Shown: one piece after another, positions 43,380-51,789 of the stretch
How the letters are laid out: each line of letters begins with the position of its first letter
Numbering within the stretch: the first letter of the stretch is position 1
Origin: DATILL01 sp035476575
Lineage (GTDB): Bacteria; Actinomycetota; Actinomycetes; Mycobacteriales; JACQDL01
Direction of reading: 5' to 3'
Length of the DNA: 57,407 nt
NCBI GenBank assembly: GCA_035476575.1
Contig: DATILL010000125.1
Coordinates: forward strand, 1-57,407
Made by a program: the position numbers and the translations under genes
Notes under the pieces: generated by a model
The model's input: only the letters and a program-made list of their open reading frames with translations
Told to the model about the DNA's origin: nothing
Database searches by the model: none

Positions 43380-44396
43380 GTGAGCGGGCCGGTGAGGGAC
43401 GCCGCCGCCGTTGACTGGGCGGCCCGGGCGGACGCGGCGTACGACGCGCTGGTGGCGCGGTTCTGGAACCGCTGGCTCGGGTTGTTCCGGGTCTCGACCG
43501 GGTGGCGCGGGTGGCTGCCGCTCGGGCCGTGGAACTACTGGTGGCAGGCGCACGCGCTGGACTGCGTGCTCGACGCGGTGGCGCGCGGGCGGGCGGGGGA
43601 GGCGGACCGGGCGGCGCGGCTGGTCCACGGCGTGCTGCGGCGTAACGGCGGGCGCATCCAGAACGACTACTACGACGACATGGGATGGATGGCGCTGGCG
43701 CTGGACCGGGCCCGGGAGGTCGCCGGGCTGGACACCGAGGGCCTCGTCCGGACGCTGTGGGTGGAGATCCAGGGCGGGTGGAACGCGGCGCACGGGGGGA
43801 TCGTCTGGCGGCGCGGCGACACGTACACGAACACGCCGGCCAACGCGCCGGCCGCGATCCTGGCGCTGCGGCGGCACCGGGTGACCGGCGACCCGCTGGA
43901 CCTGGCGTGGGCGCGGCGGATCGCCGAGTGGCTGCACACGGCGCTGGTCGAGCGGGGGACCGGGGTGGTGTGGGACGGCATCCACCCCGGGGCCGATCCG
44001 GGGCCGGGGCGGGAGCGGTACAGCTACAACCACGGGACGGTAGCCGGGGCGGACCAGATGCTGTTCGAGGCGACGGGCGATCCGGGGTACCGGGAGAGTG
44101 CGTTGCTGGTGGCCCGGGCCGGGCTGCCCGGAGCGGGGCTGCCCGGAGCGGGTGTCCTCCCGGACGAGGGCGGCGGTGACCGGGCGCTGTTCAAGGGCAT
44201 CTACGCGCGGTATGTCGCCGGGCTGGCCGACCCGGACCTGACCGAGGCGCTGCGCCGCAACGGCGAGTCGGCCTGGAGGACGCGCAGCCGGGCCGGCCTG
44301 TCTGGCCCGTCCTGGACCCGGTCGCCGAGCGGCGCCGTGGAGCTGTCCGCCCACCTGTCCGGCGTGCTCCTCCTCGGCGCCCTCGCCGCCACCTGA
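43380..44396 (+). CDS. GH76-like glycosidase
   Basis: A 338-residue protein with GTG start at 43,380, no signal peptide and a weak ribosome-binding site. NDYYDDMGWMALALDRAREV carries the adjacent Asp pair used as catalytic residues in GH76 alpha-1,6-mannanases. NYWWQAHALDCVLDAV, GGIVWRRGDTYTNTPANAPA and YSYNHGTVAGADQMLFEATG fit the (alpha/alpha)6 barrel. Without a leader it would act in the cytoplasm, unlike most secreted GH76 enzymes. A short GLPGAGLPGAG duplication occurs near residue 255. Confidence 0.8.
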   Translation: MSGPVRDAAAVDWAARADAAYDALVARFWNRWLGLFRVSTGWRGWLPLGPWNYWWQAHALDCVLDAVARGRAGEADRAARLVHGVLRRNGGRIQNDYYDDMGWMALALDRAREVAGLDTEGLVRTLWVEIQGGWNAAHGGIVWRRGDTYTNTPANAPAAILALRRHRVTGDPLDLAWARRIAEWLHTALVERGTGVVWDGIHPGADPGPGRERYSYNHGTVAGADQMLFEATGDPGYRESALLVARAGLPGAGLPGAGVLPDEGGGDRALFKGIYARYVAGLADPDLTEALRRNGESAWRTRSRAGLSGPSWTRSPSGAVELSAHLSGVLLLGALAAT

Positions 44397-44438
44397 CCGC
44401 CGGAGAAGGCTCGGTCGTACGGTGGCGGCGCTGCTGGG

Positions 44439-45191
44439 TCAGGGCAAGAGCTCGAGAGCCAGCTTTCTGATGTCGTCAGGACGCTCCTCGCCAGTCTCGC
44501 CAGGTGCGGTCATGACCATGTAGAGGCTCAGCGTCATTGTCGAGAACATCGACCAGGCACCGTCGGGATCCTCGAACTGGGGGACGGCGTCCGGGTCGAT
44601 CTTCACCCGAAGCAGCAGGCCCTCGCTCAGCGCGATCAGCGTGGTGATGAGGGTCTGGACGGTAAACGGAGGCCGCATCTGGCGGCCCTGCCGCCGTAGC
44701 GTGTCCTCGATTCGGGGCACCCAGCATGCCTCCACCTGTCCGTACATCTCCTTGAGCCGGCCAGATATCTCGGAGTCCTGACCATGGGCCGTCCAGAAGG
44801 CCATCTGAACGAAGAAGGACGGGTCGCTCTGGTTCTGCGCGAACACAGTGTTCCCCCCGTCGCGTACGGCCAGCGCCATAGGCTTGCCGGTCTCCAGGGC
44901 GGCCGTGAACACGTCCCGGGCCTGGCGGTTCGCCAGTATTCGGCGTTCCTCGCTCATGCTGGCAATAACATACTCGACCAGATCCAGGACGTACTCCTCC
45001 TGGTTCAGCCAATGGTAATAGAGGCAGCCCGCGGAAAGGTTCGCGCGCTTCGTCACGTCGGCTGAACGCACATGTGCGGCAACACCCCCCACCGGTACGG
45101 TGGTGAGAATATCCCGCCCAGCCCGGAGCAGTCGGTTCTTGGTCTCTTCCCGCTTGGCCCGGAGCTGTTCTCGCGATGTGTGCTGGGTCAC
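44439..45191 (-). CDS. TetR-family regulator
   Basis: A 250-residue protein. The N-terminal HTH spans REETKNRLLRAGRDILTTVP, VTKRANLSAGCLYYHWLNQE, EYVLDLVEYV. The C-terminal ligand domain is helical (SFFVQMAFWTAHGQDSEISG, TLITTLIALSEGLLLRVK). GTG start. It is divergent from the EgtD-like methyltransferase gene, with about 200 bp between them containing repeats; by the usual logic it represses that operon and itself. The ligand is unknown. Confidence 0.88.
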   Translation of the reverse strand: MTQHTSREQLRAKREETKNRLLRAGRDILTTVPVGGVAAHVRSADVTKRANLSAGCLYYHWLNQEEYVLDLVEYVIASMSEERRILANRQARDVFTAALETGKPMALAVRDGGNTVFAQNQSDPSFFVQMAFWTAHGQDSEISGRLKEMYGQVEACWVPRIEDTLRRQGRQMRPPFTVQTLITTLIALSEGLLLRVKIDPDAVPQFEDPDGAWSMFSTMTLSLYMVMTAPGETGEERPDDIRKLALELLP

Positions 45192-45216
45192 AGCTCGAAC
45201 TGTAGTGGTCGGGCAA

Positions 45217-45306
45217 GATCAAGTTGAGATGTGCGGACGATTTAACTCAATCGAGATGGAACAAAAAACTCTAAACCGGACATCTGAAGATCGATTCAGT
45301 TGAGAT
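45217..45306. promoter_or_regulatory. Candidate TetR operator repeats
   Basis: gatcaagttgagat (45,217-45,230) and gattcagttgagat (45,293-45,306) are direct repeats 76 bases apart in the divergent promoter region. Between them, ttaactcaatcgag (45,242-45,255) resembles an inverted half. The region is AT-rich relative to its surroundings, with aacaaaaaactctaaa in the centre, as expected for promoters. Confidence 0.55.
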
Positions 45307-45389
45307 CGCTCTAACCCGTTGTCGGACAGGCTACTCGGACGTAGCGTTGAGGGCACGGAGCCCACCACCCCTCGCGAACGGGGAACGCG

Positions 45390-46616
45390 ATGACCTCGCA
45401 GCCACTCGATGATGTACCAGAAGCCGAGGCCTACCCCGCGGGAGTGCTCTACGAGCCATCCCCGGTGCTCAGCGGCCTGGAGAGCGTGCTGGAGCGGACT
45501 GACTACCCCTGGGCGCTCGAGCTCGTCGGCGAGGACCAGGCGGACAAGTTCGCGACGGTGATGAGCGACCTCCGGCGCAGGCATTCGGTGACCGGCGACG
45601 GCAAGCGGATCACCTCCGGCTACTCCTACATGGGCATCGAGCCGACGATCGCCTGGGCCAACGCCTGCGGCGACCGCCTCTACCCGGTGATGAAGCAGAG
45701 CATCGAGTCGTTCGCCGGACGCTGGGCAAGCGTCCGCCCGAGCCTGGGCGCGGTGCCCTACCACTACGTCAGCCTTGGCCCCGGAGACGGCCAGAAGGAC
45801 GCCGTGGTCCTGCAGGACCTGCGGCGGGACAACGCACAGTTGTGCTATGTGCCGGTGGACACCAGCACGGAGATGCTGCGGCTGGCCGTTCGTGACCTGA
45901 TCCGCCAGCTCACGCTGTCCCGCAAGCGCATTCTGTCGCTGTCGTTGGACTTCTCGGTGCGCGAGAATCTCGCCGAGCTCCGCCGGCTGCTGACCGGGAT
46001 GTTCGGCGACACTCCGGTGTTGTTCTCCCTGCTCGGCAACACGATGGCCAACGTCGACGACGACACCGAGCTGCTCGGGATGCTTGCCACAGAGCTGCTC
46101 CGTCCGCGGGACCGGTTCCTGCTGGAGGTCGCGACGACGTCCAGCCTCGACAACGACGTCGCCGACGCCGCCGCCACGGAGTACGAGCGCAGCCGCAGCT
46201 TCGGCGAGTTCGTCACCAGTGCGGTCAGGCGCTACACGGACCTGCACGTCGACATGGACAGCGTGGAGTACCAGGGCAGCGTGGAACGTGGCCACGCTCT
46301 GCTGATCAAGATCATCTATCGCAACCAGACCGGCCGGGAGATCCCCATCACGCTGCCGGACCGTGACAGCGTCCGGTTCCGACCCGATGACACGATCCGT
46401 CTGTACATGACCCGGAAGTACGCGCAGGAACGGCTGGGCTCGATGCTGGCTGCCAGCCGCGTGCGGAAGGTGGCCGGCACCCACGCTGACTTCACCGCGG
46501 CGAACAACCGGCCGCGGTTCGGCATGGAGCTCATGATCCTGGCAGCCCAGCCGGAGGGTGCCCAGCCGGGGGCCACCCGGTTGGAACGAACCCTGGCCGA
46601 TGATGTCTGGGGGTAG
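45390..46616 (+). CDS. EgtD-like SAM-dependent methyltransferase
   Basis: A 408-residue protein with AACGGGGAACGCG upstream of ATG 45,390. The SAM-binding glycine loop is YVSLGPGDGQKDAVVLQD (126-143), the acidic residue after strand two is in YVPVDTSTEML (153-163), and SLLGNTMANVDDDTEL (203-218) follows. This pattern fits the EgtD/histidine-specific methyltransferase family (Methyltransf_33). The other ergothioneine genes (egtA, B, C, E) are absent, so the substrate may not be histidine. It is followed after three bases by a membrane protein gene and faces a TetR gene. Confidence 0.82.
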   Translation: MTSQPLDDVPEAEAYPAGVLYEPSPVLSGLESVLERTDYPWALELVGEDQADKFATVMSDLRRRHSVTGDGKRITSGYSYMGIEPTIAWANACGDRLYPVMKQSIESFAGRWASVRPSLGAVPYHYVSLGPGDGQKDAVVLQDLRRDNAQLCYVPVDTSTEMLRLAVRDLIRQLTLSRKRILSLSLDFSVRENLAELRRLLTGMFGDTPVLFSLLGNTMANVDDDTELLGMLATELLRPRDRFLLEVATTSSLDNDVADAAATEYERSRSFGEFVTSAVRRYTDLHVDMDSVEYQGSVERGHALLIKIIYRNQTGREIPITLPDRDSVRFRPDDTIRLYMTRKYAQERLGSMLAASRVRKVAGTHADFTAANNRPRFGMELMILAAQPEGAQPGATRLERTLADDVWG

Positions 46617-46619
46617 AGG

Positions 46620-47237
46620 ATGAGACGGGCCCGGTCGTCGTCCATCGCTGTCCTTACCTTCGGCAGCGTTGGCGTGGCCGCGGTCATCAGCGTCGTCTGG
46701 TTCTCGGTCGCATCCGGCCTGTCCCGGTTCGAGCCAGCGGTGCAGGTTATGGGACTGCTGGGGGGGCTGACCGGGGTCCTCGCCGAACGCCGGGCGTCGG
46801 CCCGGGAGCGGCGGCGCGTGGCGTTAGAGACGCTGTCGGACGAGCTGGGTCGGGTTGCGGCGATCCTCGACGATCCGCGGCTCGCCCCCGCCCACGGGAC
46901 CGCTCGCCGGCCCCGCGTCTACCCACGGCTGCCGGTCTCGGCCGTCGACGCCACGCTGGTGTCCGGTGCGTTGGCCGAGCAGAGCGACACCGGCCTGCTT
47001 GGTCGGCTGCACCGGTGGCGAGATGAGGCCAACGGGTTCAACCGCAGGCTCGAGCTCACCGAGATGCGCATCTTCACCGCTGGGGCGGCGCACGAGGTGG
47101 AGGACTTCGACCGGGCGCTGCACCGCAGCGACGGCCACCTCGACCAGATCCGCCGTCAACTGCTGGAGCTGCGGAGGTACCTCGACGAGACTCATCCGGA
47201 GCTGCCACATCCGGACGCGGACCCAAGCGGCGGATAG
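46620..47237 (+). CDS. Membrane protein coupled to the methyltransferase
   Basis: A 205-residue protein. Two membrane segments lie at the N-terminus (SIAVLTFGSVGVAAVISVVW and FEPAVQVMGLLGGLTGVLAE), followed by a basic ARERRR stretch and a long cytoplasmic helical region (ERRRVALETLSDELGRVAAI, HRSDGHLDQIRRQLLELRRY). No catalytic motif is seen. The ATG is three bases after the methyltransferase stop, so the two genes almost certainly form an operon. It could anchor or regulate the enzyme at the membrane. The family is not recognised. Confidence 0.72.
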   Translation: MRRARSSSIAVLTFGSVGVAAVISVVWFSVASGLSRFEPAVQVMGLLGGLTGVLAERRASARERRRVALETLSDELGRVAAILDDPRLAPAHGTARRPRVYPRLPVSAVDATLVSGALAEQSDTGLLGRLHRWRDEANGFNRRLELTEMRIFTAGAAHEVEDFDRALHRSDGHLDQIRRQLLELRRYLDETHPELPHPDADPSGG

Positions 47238-47380
47238 CCTGCCCGCGGAGATCGTCTGAGCGCCCGGCCGCGGCGAATGCTGGCGCCAGCCGCTCGGGAG
47301 GGCGCCGTCCGCGGCGCAGGAGCAGTACACCGAGGTGAACCACCACCTGGTCGCCGGGAGGAGTCGTACTTTTCGCCCGG

Positions 47381-47584
47381 ATGCCGTTCGTCACCCGCGA
47401 CATCTCGACGGCGTGGAAAGCGGCAAGCCAGAACCGATGCCAGGGCGGCACCCTGTCGTCCCGGTATGGTGCGGCCGGGATCAGGGACGGAGACCACTTC
47501 CTCGTGGTCATCATCCACCATGACCAGATCGCACAAGGCCCCTTTCAGGGCATTGACATCGCGAAGGACCAGACCTGCGGATGA
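47381..47584 (+). CDS. Small hypothetical protein coupled to the next gene
   Basis: A 67-residue soluble protein: TRDISTAWKAASQNRCQGGT, YGAAGIRDGDHFLVVIIHHD, IDIAKDQTCG. Its stop overlaps the following ATG (ATGA), which suggests a real translated pair. The ribosome-binding site is not clear, and the true start may differ. It shares size with DUF397-type small proteins, but I do not see their signature. Confidence 0.45.
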   Translation: MPFVTRDISTAWKAASQNRCQGGTLSSRYGAAGIRDGDHFLVVIIHHDQIAQGPFQGIDIAKDQTCG

Positions 47585-48110
47585 GCCAGCCGAGCGCGAC
47601 AGCCAAACTGGAAGTGGAGATCAGCTACGGCCAGGTCTATATCTACTCGGTAGCTCCCCGGCCGACGATAGTCGGGGCTACGACGCTGTGCTGCGAGCGC
47701 TGGACGACACACAGCGATCGGGCAGGTTCGTTGGCGTCGCTGCCGGGCTGGTTGATCTGGTAACGCCGGTCCAGTGGAACTTTCATGCTGCCATGAGCGA
47801 GACCTGGCCGGCGGAGCCGCCATCTGACGACGATGACTGGGATCACGTGGTCGACGTCGACCTTGATGTGACCCAGGGTCAGTTGTTCTTTGAGGGGTCA
47901 GGTGGGCGCCCTCCGATTTCGTGTGACGTGCCATCCGGAAGCTACCGCGCTCGCGTTTCGGGTCGCGGTTACGCCGAAGCAGCCGAGAAAGGCGCCGAGG
48001 GGCTGGACTCGTACCGGGTTCGGCTGTGGCCACGTGATGACCGCAGCTCGCCGGAGCTGCGCAAGAGCTGGCCTGCTGGCGGAACCTCGTGTGAGCCGTT
48101 CAGCGCGACC
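47581..48110 (+). pseudogene. Frameshifted conserved actinobacterial protein
   Basis: The ATG at 47,581 opens SATAKLEVEISYGQVYIYSV. Around 47,660 the coding signal moves by one frame and continues GYDAVLRALDDTQRSGRFVG, VAAGLVDLVTPVQWNFHAAM, DWDHVVDVDLDVTQGQLFFE, GSYRARVSGRGYAEAAEKGA and DSYRVRLWPRDD. The combined sequence matches a family of about 160 residues that I remember from actinomycetes (function unknown; beta-rich). One frameshift separates the parts, so it is a pseudogene or has a sequencing error. Confidence 0.65.
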
Positions 48111-48308
48111 TACGTTATCTCTCGTTATTATTGGCCAGCTTGCAGTGCCTCGGCGGCGACGGCGGCGAACTCGTTGAGCGCGGCCTGGAGGTCCTCCACG
48201 ATCCCGGGGGCGATGCGAGCCTGTGCTGGGTCCGTGCGGAGATGGCATCGCGGCCTGGTGGGTCCCGGTCTCCCGCTCTGCCCGGGTCGGTCGTGATCGT
48301 GGAGGTTC

Positions 48309-49148
48309 TTACGGCCAGGGTCGTGAAGGCTCTCCAACGGTCATAGCGGAGGTGACCGCAGGGCGACGTTCGAGATAGGCCAGCAGGAACGGCGCCAGCA
48401 GGGCGATGACGGCGAACAGGTACCACTGCACGACGTAGGCCAGGTGCTGCCACTCGTCCGCGCCCCCAGCCGGGTTGGACAGGTCCGGGGTCGGCAGCAC
48501 GGACAGGCTGGTCTTTCCCGCGCCGGGCGATCCCGCGCCGGGCGATCCCGCGCTGGCTGGCCCGGCGTTGGGCGGCTGCTGGTCGACCAGCTCGGCGTAT
48601 CCCTGGAAGGTCTCGGCGCCGAGACGCTGGCCGATCGCGGCGGCGTCGATCCGGTTGACCTGCCGGTCCGGAAGGCGGGTGCTGGAGCCGCCCGGCTCGC
48701 TCGGGTACGCCCGGCCGAGCACGCTGACCTCGCCGTCCGGCGGCGCCGGCACCCGCGGCGTTTCGAGCGCGCTGCCCCCCGCCGGCACCCAGCCGCGCAC
48801 CACCAGCAGCACCGGCCCGGCGGTGGTCCGCAGCGGGGTCACCACGAGGAACGCCGCCTCGTTCTCGACCTGGCGCTGCCGCACGTAAACCTCGCCGGCC
48901 GGGTCGTACCGCCCGCTCGCTCGCACCGGCCGCATCCGCAGCGCCGGGTCGAACGCCCGGCCCGGCGCCAGCAGCGTCTCGACCGGCACCGGCGCGGCGG
49001 CGGCGTTGGCGCGCAGCTCGGCGTTGGCGTCGCGCTTGCCGTGCCAGCGCTCGTACTGCCACCGGCCGGCCGCGCCGCACAGGGCCGCGGCCACGAGGGC
49101 GACCGCGAGCAGCCGCAGGTAGCGGCCCTGGCGCAGGACGGCGAGCAC
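48309..49148 (-). CDS. SURF1-family membrane protein
   Basis: About 279 residues from GTG 49,148; the frame extends upstream to 49,250, but family members start near LRQGRYLRLLAVALVAAALC. It has an N-terminal membrane helix followed by GRWQYERWHGKRDANAEL, the central GRYDPAGEVYVRQRQVENEA, LLVVRGWVPAG and a C-terminal membrane helix (YLFAVIALLAPFLLAYLERR). SURF1 assists cytochrome c oxidase assembly. A GSPGAG direct repeat occurs in the periplasmic loop. Confidence 0.88.
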   Translation of the reverse strand: MLAVLRQGRYLRLLAVALVAAALCGAAGRWQYERWHGKRDANAELRANAAAAPVPVETLLAPGRAFDPALRMRPVRASGRYDPAGEVYVRQRQVENEAAFLVVTPLRTTAGPVLLVVRGWVPAGGSALETPRVPAPPDGEVSVLGRAYPSEPGGSSTRLPDRQVNRIDAAAIGQRLGAETFQGYAELVDQQPPNAGPASAGSPGAGSPGAGKTSLSVLPTPDLSNPAGGADEWQHLAYVVQWYLFAVIALLAPFLLAYLERRPAVTSAMTVGEPSRPWP

Positions 49149-49361
49149 CCCACGACGGTACGGGCGGCGCGGCCCGGCCCGCGCGGCGGGGGACTCGCGC
49201 TGGCACGGTGCCGGCAATGGCAAAATGCGGCGCCGAAAAGGGTTCGTCACAGATCAGGTGCACGCGTCGTACCTGCACCTGCAGGGGACTGGCCGGCACG
49301 GGGTTGGCCGGCACGGGGCTGGCCAGCCAATGCTGGCCGGGCGGTTGGTGGAGGCGTGTCC

Positions 49362-50549
49362 ATGACGGTGAGCGTGATCGGTCTCGACGGTGGCCCGTTG
49401 CCGGAGGAGGCGCGGGACCGGCTGGCCAAGGCCAGCCTGGTGACCGGCGGCATCGCGCAGCTTGCCCATCCCGATGTCCCGGCCGGGGCGGAGACCGCGG
49501 TCATGGGCGACGCGTCGGCGGGCATCGACCGGATCGCCGACCACCCCGGCGACGTGGTCGTGCTCGCCGCCGGCGACCCGGGCTACTTCGGCATCCTGCG
49601 GGCGCTGCGGCTGCGCGGGATCCGGCCCGAGGTGCTGCCGAGCCGGCCGCTGGTCGCCCTGGCCTTCGCTGCCGTCGCGGTGCCGTGGGACGACGCCGCG
49701 GTGGTCAGCGCCCGCGCGACCAGCCTGCCGGCGGTGGTGAACGCCTGCCGGGCGCTGGCCAAGGTCGCGGTGCTCACCGGGCGGGGCGCCGGGCCGGCCG
49801 AGCTCGGCGCCGGGCTGGACGGCTGGCCGCGCACCCTCGTTGTGGTCGAGCGGCCGGGCGAGCCGGACACCCGGGTGACCCGCTGCCAGCCGGCCGAGGC
49901 GGCGGCCCGGGACTGGCCGGAGCCGAGCATCGTCCTGGTCTTCGACGAAACCCGGTCCAGCGCCGGCCCACAGTGGACGAACCAGGTCGCGGCGCCGCCG
50001 GCCGGCTTCGGCTGGACCGAGGACCGGTTCGTACACCACGAGCGGACGGTGACCCGCCGGGAGGTGCGGGTGCTGGCGCTGAGCCTGCTCCGGCCCACGC
50101 TCGGCACGCTGGTCTGGGACGTCGGCGCGGGCGCCGGCTCGGTCGGGGTGGAGTGCGCCGCCATGCGGGCCGCCGTGATCGCGATCGACGAGGACCCGGA
50201 GGCGTGCGCGCTGGTCCGCCGTAACGCCGCCGCGTTCAAGGTCGACGTCCGGGTGGTGCAGGGGTGCGCCCCCGCGGCGTACGCCGGCCTGCCGGACCCG
50301 GACGCGGTCTACGTCGGCGGCGGTGGGCTGCCCGCGCTGGAGGCGCTGGTCGCCCGCCGGCCGCCCACCATCGTGGCCGGCTACGCCGACGTGGACCGGG
50401 TCGGCTCGGCCCGCTGGCTGCTGACCGCCGCGGGCTATGAGGTGGAGGGCGTGCAGGTGGCGGCGTCCCGGCTGGCCGAGACGCCGGGCGGGTCGGTCCG
50501 GCTGGCCGCGCAGAACCCGGTCCTGCTGCTGTCCGGCCGGCTGCGCTGA
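49362..50549 (+). CDS. cobL: Precorrin-6Y C5,15-methyltransferase (CbiE-CbiT fusion)
   Basis: A 395-residue two-domain enzyme of cobalamin biosynthesis. The CbiE tetrapyrrole methylase domain has VIGLDGGPL near the start and VVVLAAGDPGYFGIL (65-79). The CbiT domain has the SAM motif VWDVGAGAGSVGVECA (251-266) and later DAVYVGGGGLPALEALV. ATG 49,362 has GGTGGAGG upstream. It methylates at C5 and C15 and decarboxylates the acetate side chain at C12. cobT follows about 180 bases later on the same strand. Confidence 0.93.
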   Translation: MTVSVIGLDGGPLPEEARDRLAKASLVTGGIAQLAHPDVPAGAETAVMGDASAGIDRIADHPGDVVVLAAGDPGYFGILRALRLRGIRPEVLPSRPLVALAFAAVAVPWDDAAVVSARATSLPAVVNACRALAKVAVLTGRGAGPAELGAGLDGWPRTLVVVERPGEPDTRVTRCQPAEAAARDWPEPSIVLVFDETRSSAGPQWTNQVAAPPAGFGWTEDRFVHHERTVTRREVRVLALSLLRPTLGTLVWDVGAGAGSVGVECAAMRAAVIAIDEDPEACALVRRNAAAFKVDVRVVQGCAPAAYAGLPDPDAVYVGGGGLPALEALVARRPPTIVAGYADVDRVGSARWLLTAAGYEVEGVQVAASRLAETPGGSVRLAAQNPVLLLSGRLR

Positions 50550-50727
50550 CCGAGCGCCCATCGCCTGCCGCGGGTCGCCGTACGGGACCGGGCGACCACG
50601 GGCCTGTTCCGTGCCGCCGCTGCCGCCGTCGTACGCGGTGACGACATTTCGCGGTGACCCTGGTGAGGCACCATGAGAACGGCGAACACGTGGCCGCTGA
50701 CATCACGGGGCTGACCAGGGAGGACTG

Positions 50728-51789
50728 ATGGACCTGCTGCGCGAGACGATCGCGGCGATACGGCCGCTGGACGACGTGGCGATGGCCGAGGCCGCCGCCC
50801 GGCAGGACCGGATGACTAAGCCGCGCGGGTCGCTCGGCGTGCTGGAGGACGTCTCGATCCGGCTGTCCGGGCTGGCCGGCGCCTGCCCGCCGCCGGCCGC
50901 CGAGCCGGCCGTGGTCGCGGTGTTCGCGGGCGACCACGGCGTACATGCCCAGGGCGTCACCCCGTGGCCACAGGAGGTCACCGCCCAGATGGTGACGAAC
51001 TTCCTGGCCGGCGGCGCGGTGTGCAACGCCTTCGCCGCGCAGGTGTGCGCCGACGTGCTGGTGATCGATGTCGGTGTGGCCGCCGAGCTGGGCGCGGTGC
51101 CCGACCTGGTGCCGCGCAAGGTCCGGCCCGGCACGGCCGACCTCACCCGCGGGCCGGCGATGTCGCCGGACGAGGCGGTGCAGGCGCTGGAGGTCGGTAT
51201 CGAGGTGGCCCACGACCTGGCCGCGGCCGGCAACCGGCTGCTCGTCACCGGCGACATGGGCATCGCGAACACGACCGCGTCGGCCGTGCTGATCGCGGCG
51301 TTCACCGGTGCCGACCCGTCCGTCGTGACCGGCCGCGGCACCGGCATCGACGACGCGATGCTCGCGCACAAGGTCTCCGTCGTACGCCGGGCGCTCGACC
51401 TGCACCGGCCCGACCCGGCCGACCCGGTCCGGGTGCTGGCCGCGGTCGGCGGGCTGGAGCACGCCGCCCTCGCCGGCTTCCTGCTGGGCGCGAGCGCGCT
51501 GCGGCTGCCGGTCGTGCTGGACGGCGTGATCGCCGGCTCGGCCGCGCTGGTCGCCGCCGCGCTGGCGCCGGCCGCGGTGGGGGGTTGGGTGGCCGGGCAC
51601 CGGTCGTCCGAGCCGGGGCACGCGGTCGCGCTGGCGCATCTGGGGCTGCGACCGCTGGTGGACCTCGGGCTCAGGCTTGGCGAGGGCACCGGCGCGCTGC
51701 TCGCCGTACCGCTGGTGCAGGCGGCCGTCCGGGCGCTGCGCGAGGTGGCGACGTTCGACTCGGCCGGGGTGACGGAGAAGCCGTCGTGA
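50728..51789 (+). CDS. cobT: Nicotinate-nucleotide:dimethylbenzimidazole phosphoribosyltransferase
   Basis: A 353-residue enzyme that makes alpha-ribazole phosphate for the lower ligand of cobalamin. Family signatures: RMTKPRGSLGVLEDVSIRLS, FAGDHGVHAQGVTPWPQEVT, GDMGIANTTASAVLIAAF, GRGTGIDD, and the catalytic Glu in LGEGTGALLAVPLV (about residue 319). ATG with GGAGGA upstream. The stop overlaps the next start (GTGA). This makes the cluster capable of both corrin and lower-ligand steps, at least in part. Confidence 0.95.
   Translation: MDLLRETIAAIRPLDDVAMAEAAARQDRMTKPRGSLGVLEDVSIRLSGLAGACPPPAAEPAVVAVFAGDHGVHAQGVTPWPQEVTAQMVTNFLAGGAVCNAFAAQVCADVLVIDVGVAAELGAVPDLVPRKVRPGTADLTRGPAMSPDEAVQALEVGIEVAHDLAAAGNRLLVTGDMGIANTTASAVLIAAFTGADPSVVTGRGTGIDDAMLAHKVSVVRRALDLHRPDPADPVRVLAAVGGLEHAALAGFLLGASALRLPVVLDGVIAGSAALVAAALAPAAVGGWVAGHRSSEPGHAVALAHLGLRPLVDLGLRLGEGTGALLAVPLVQAAVRALREVATFDSAGVTEKPS

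Noticed and set aside
45390..46616. A complete ergothioneine cluster
   Set aside because: Only an EgtD-like gene is present; no egtA, egtB, egtC or egtE homologue lies nearby, so I do not claim the pathway.
48115..48340. A small minus-strand gene ending in EDLQAALNEFAAVAAEALQA
   Set aside because: The C-terminal helix looks protein-like, but the rest is low-complexity and overlaps the 3' end of the SURF1 gene. No start with a ribosome-binding site was found.
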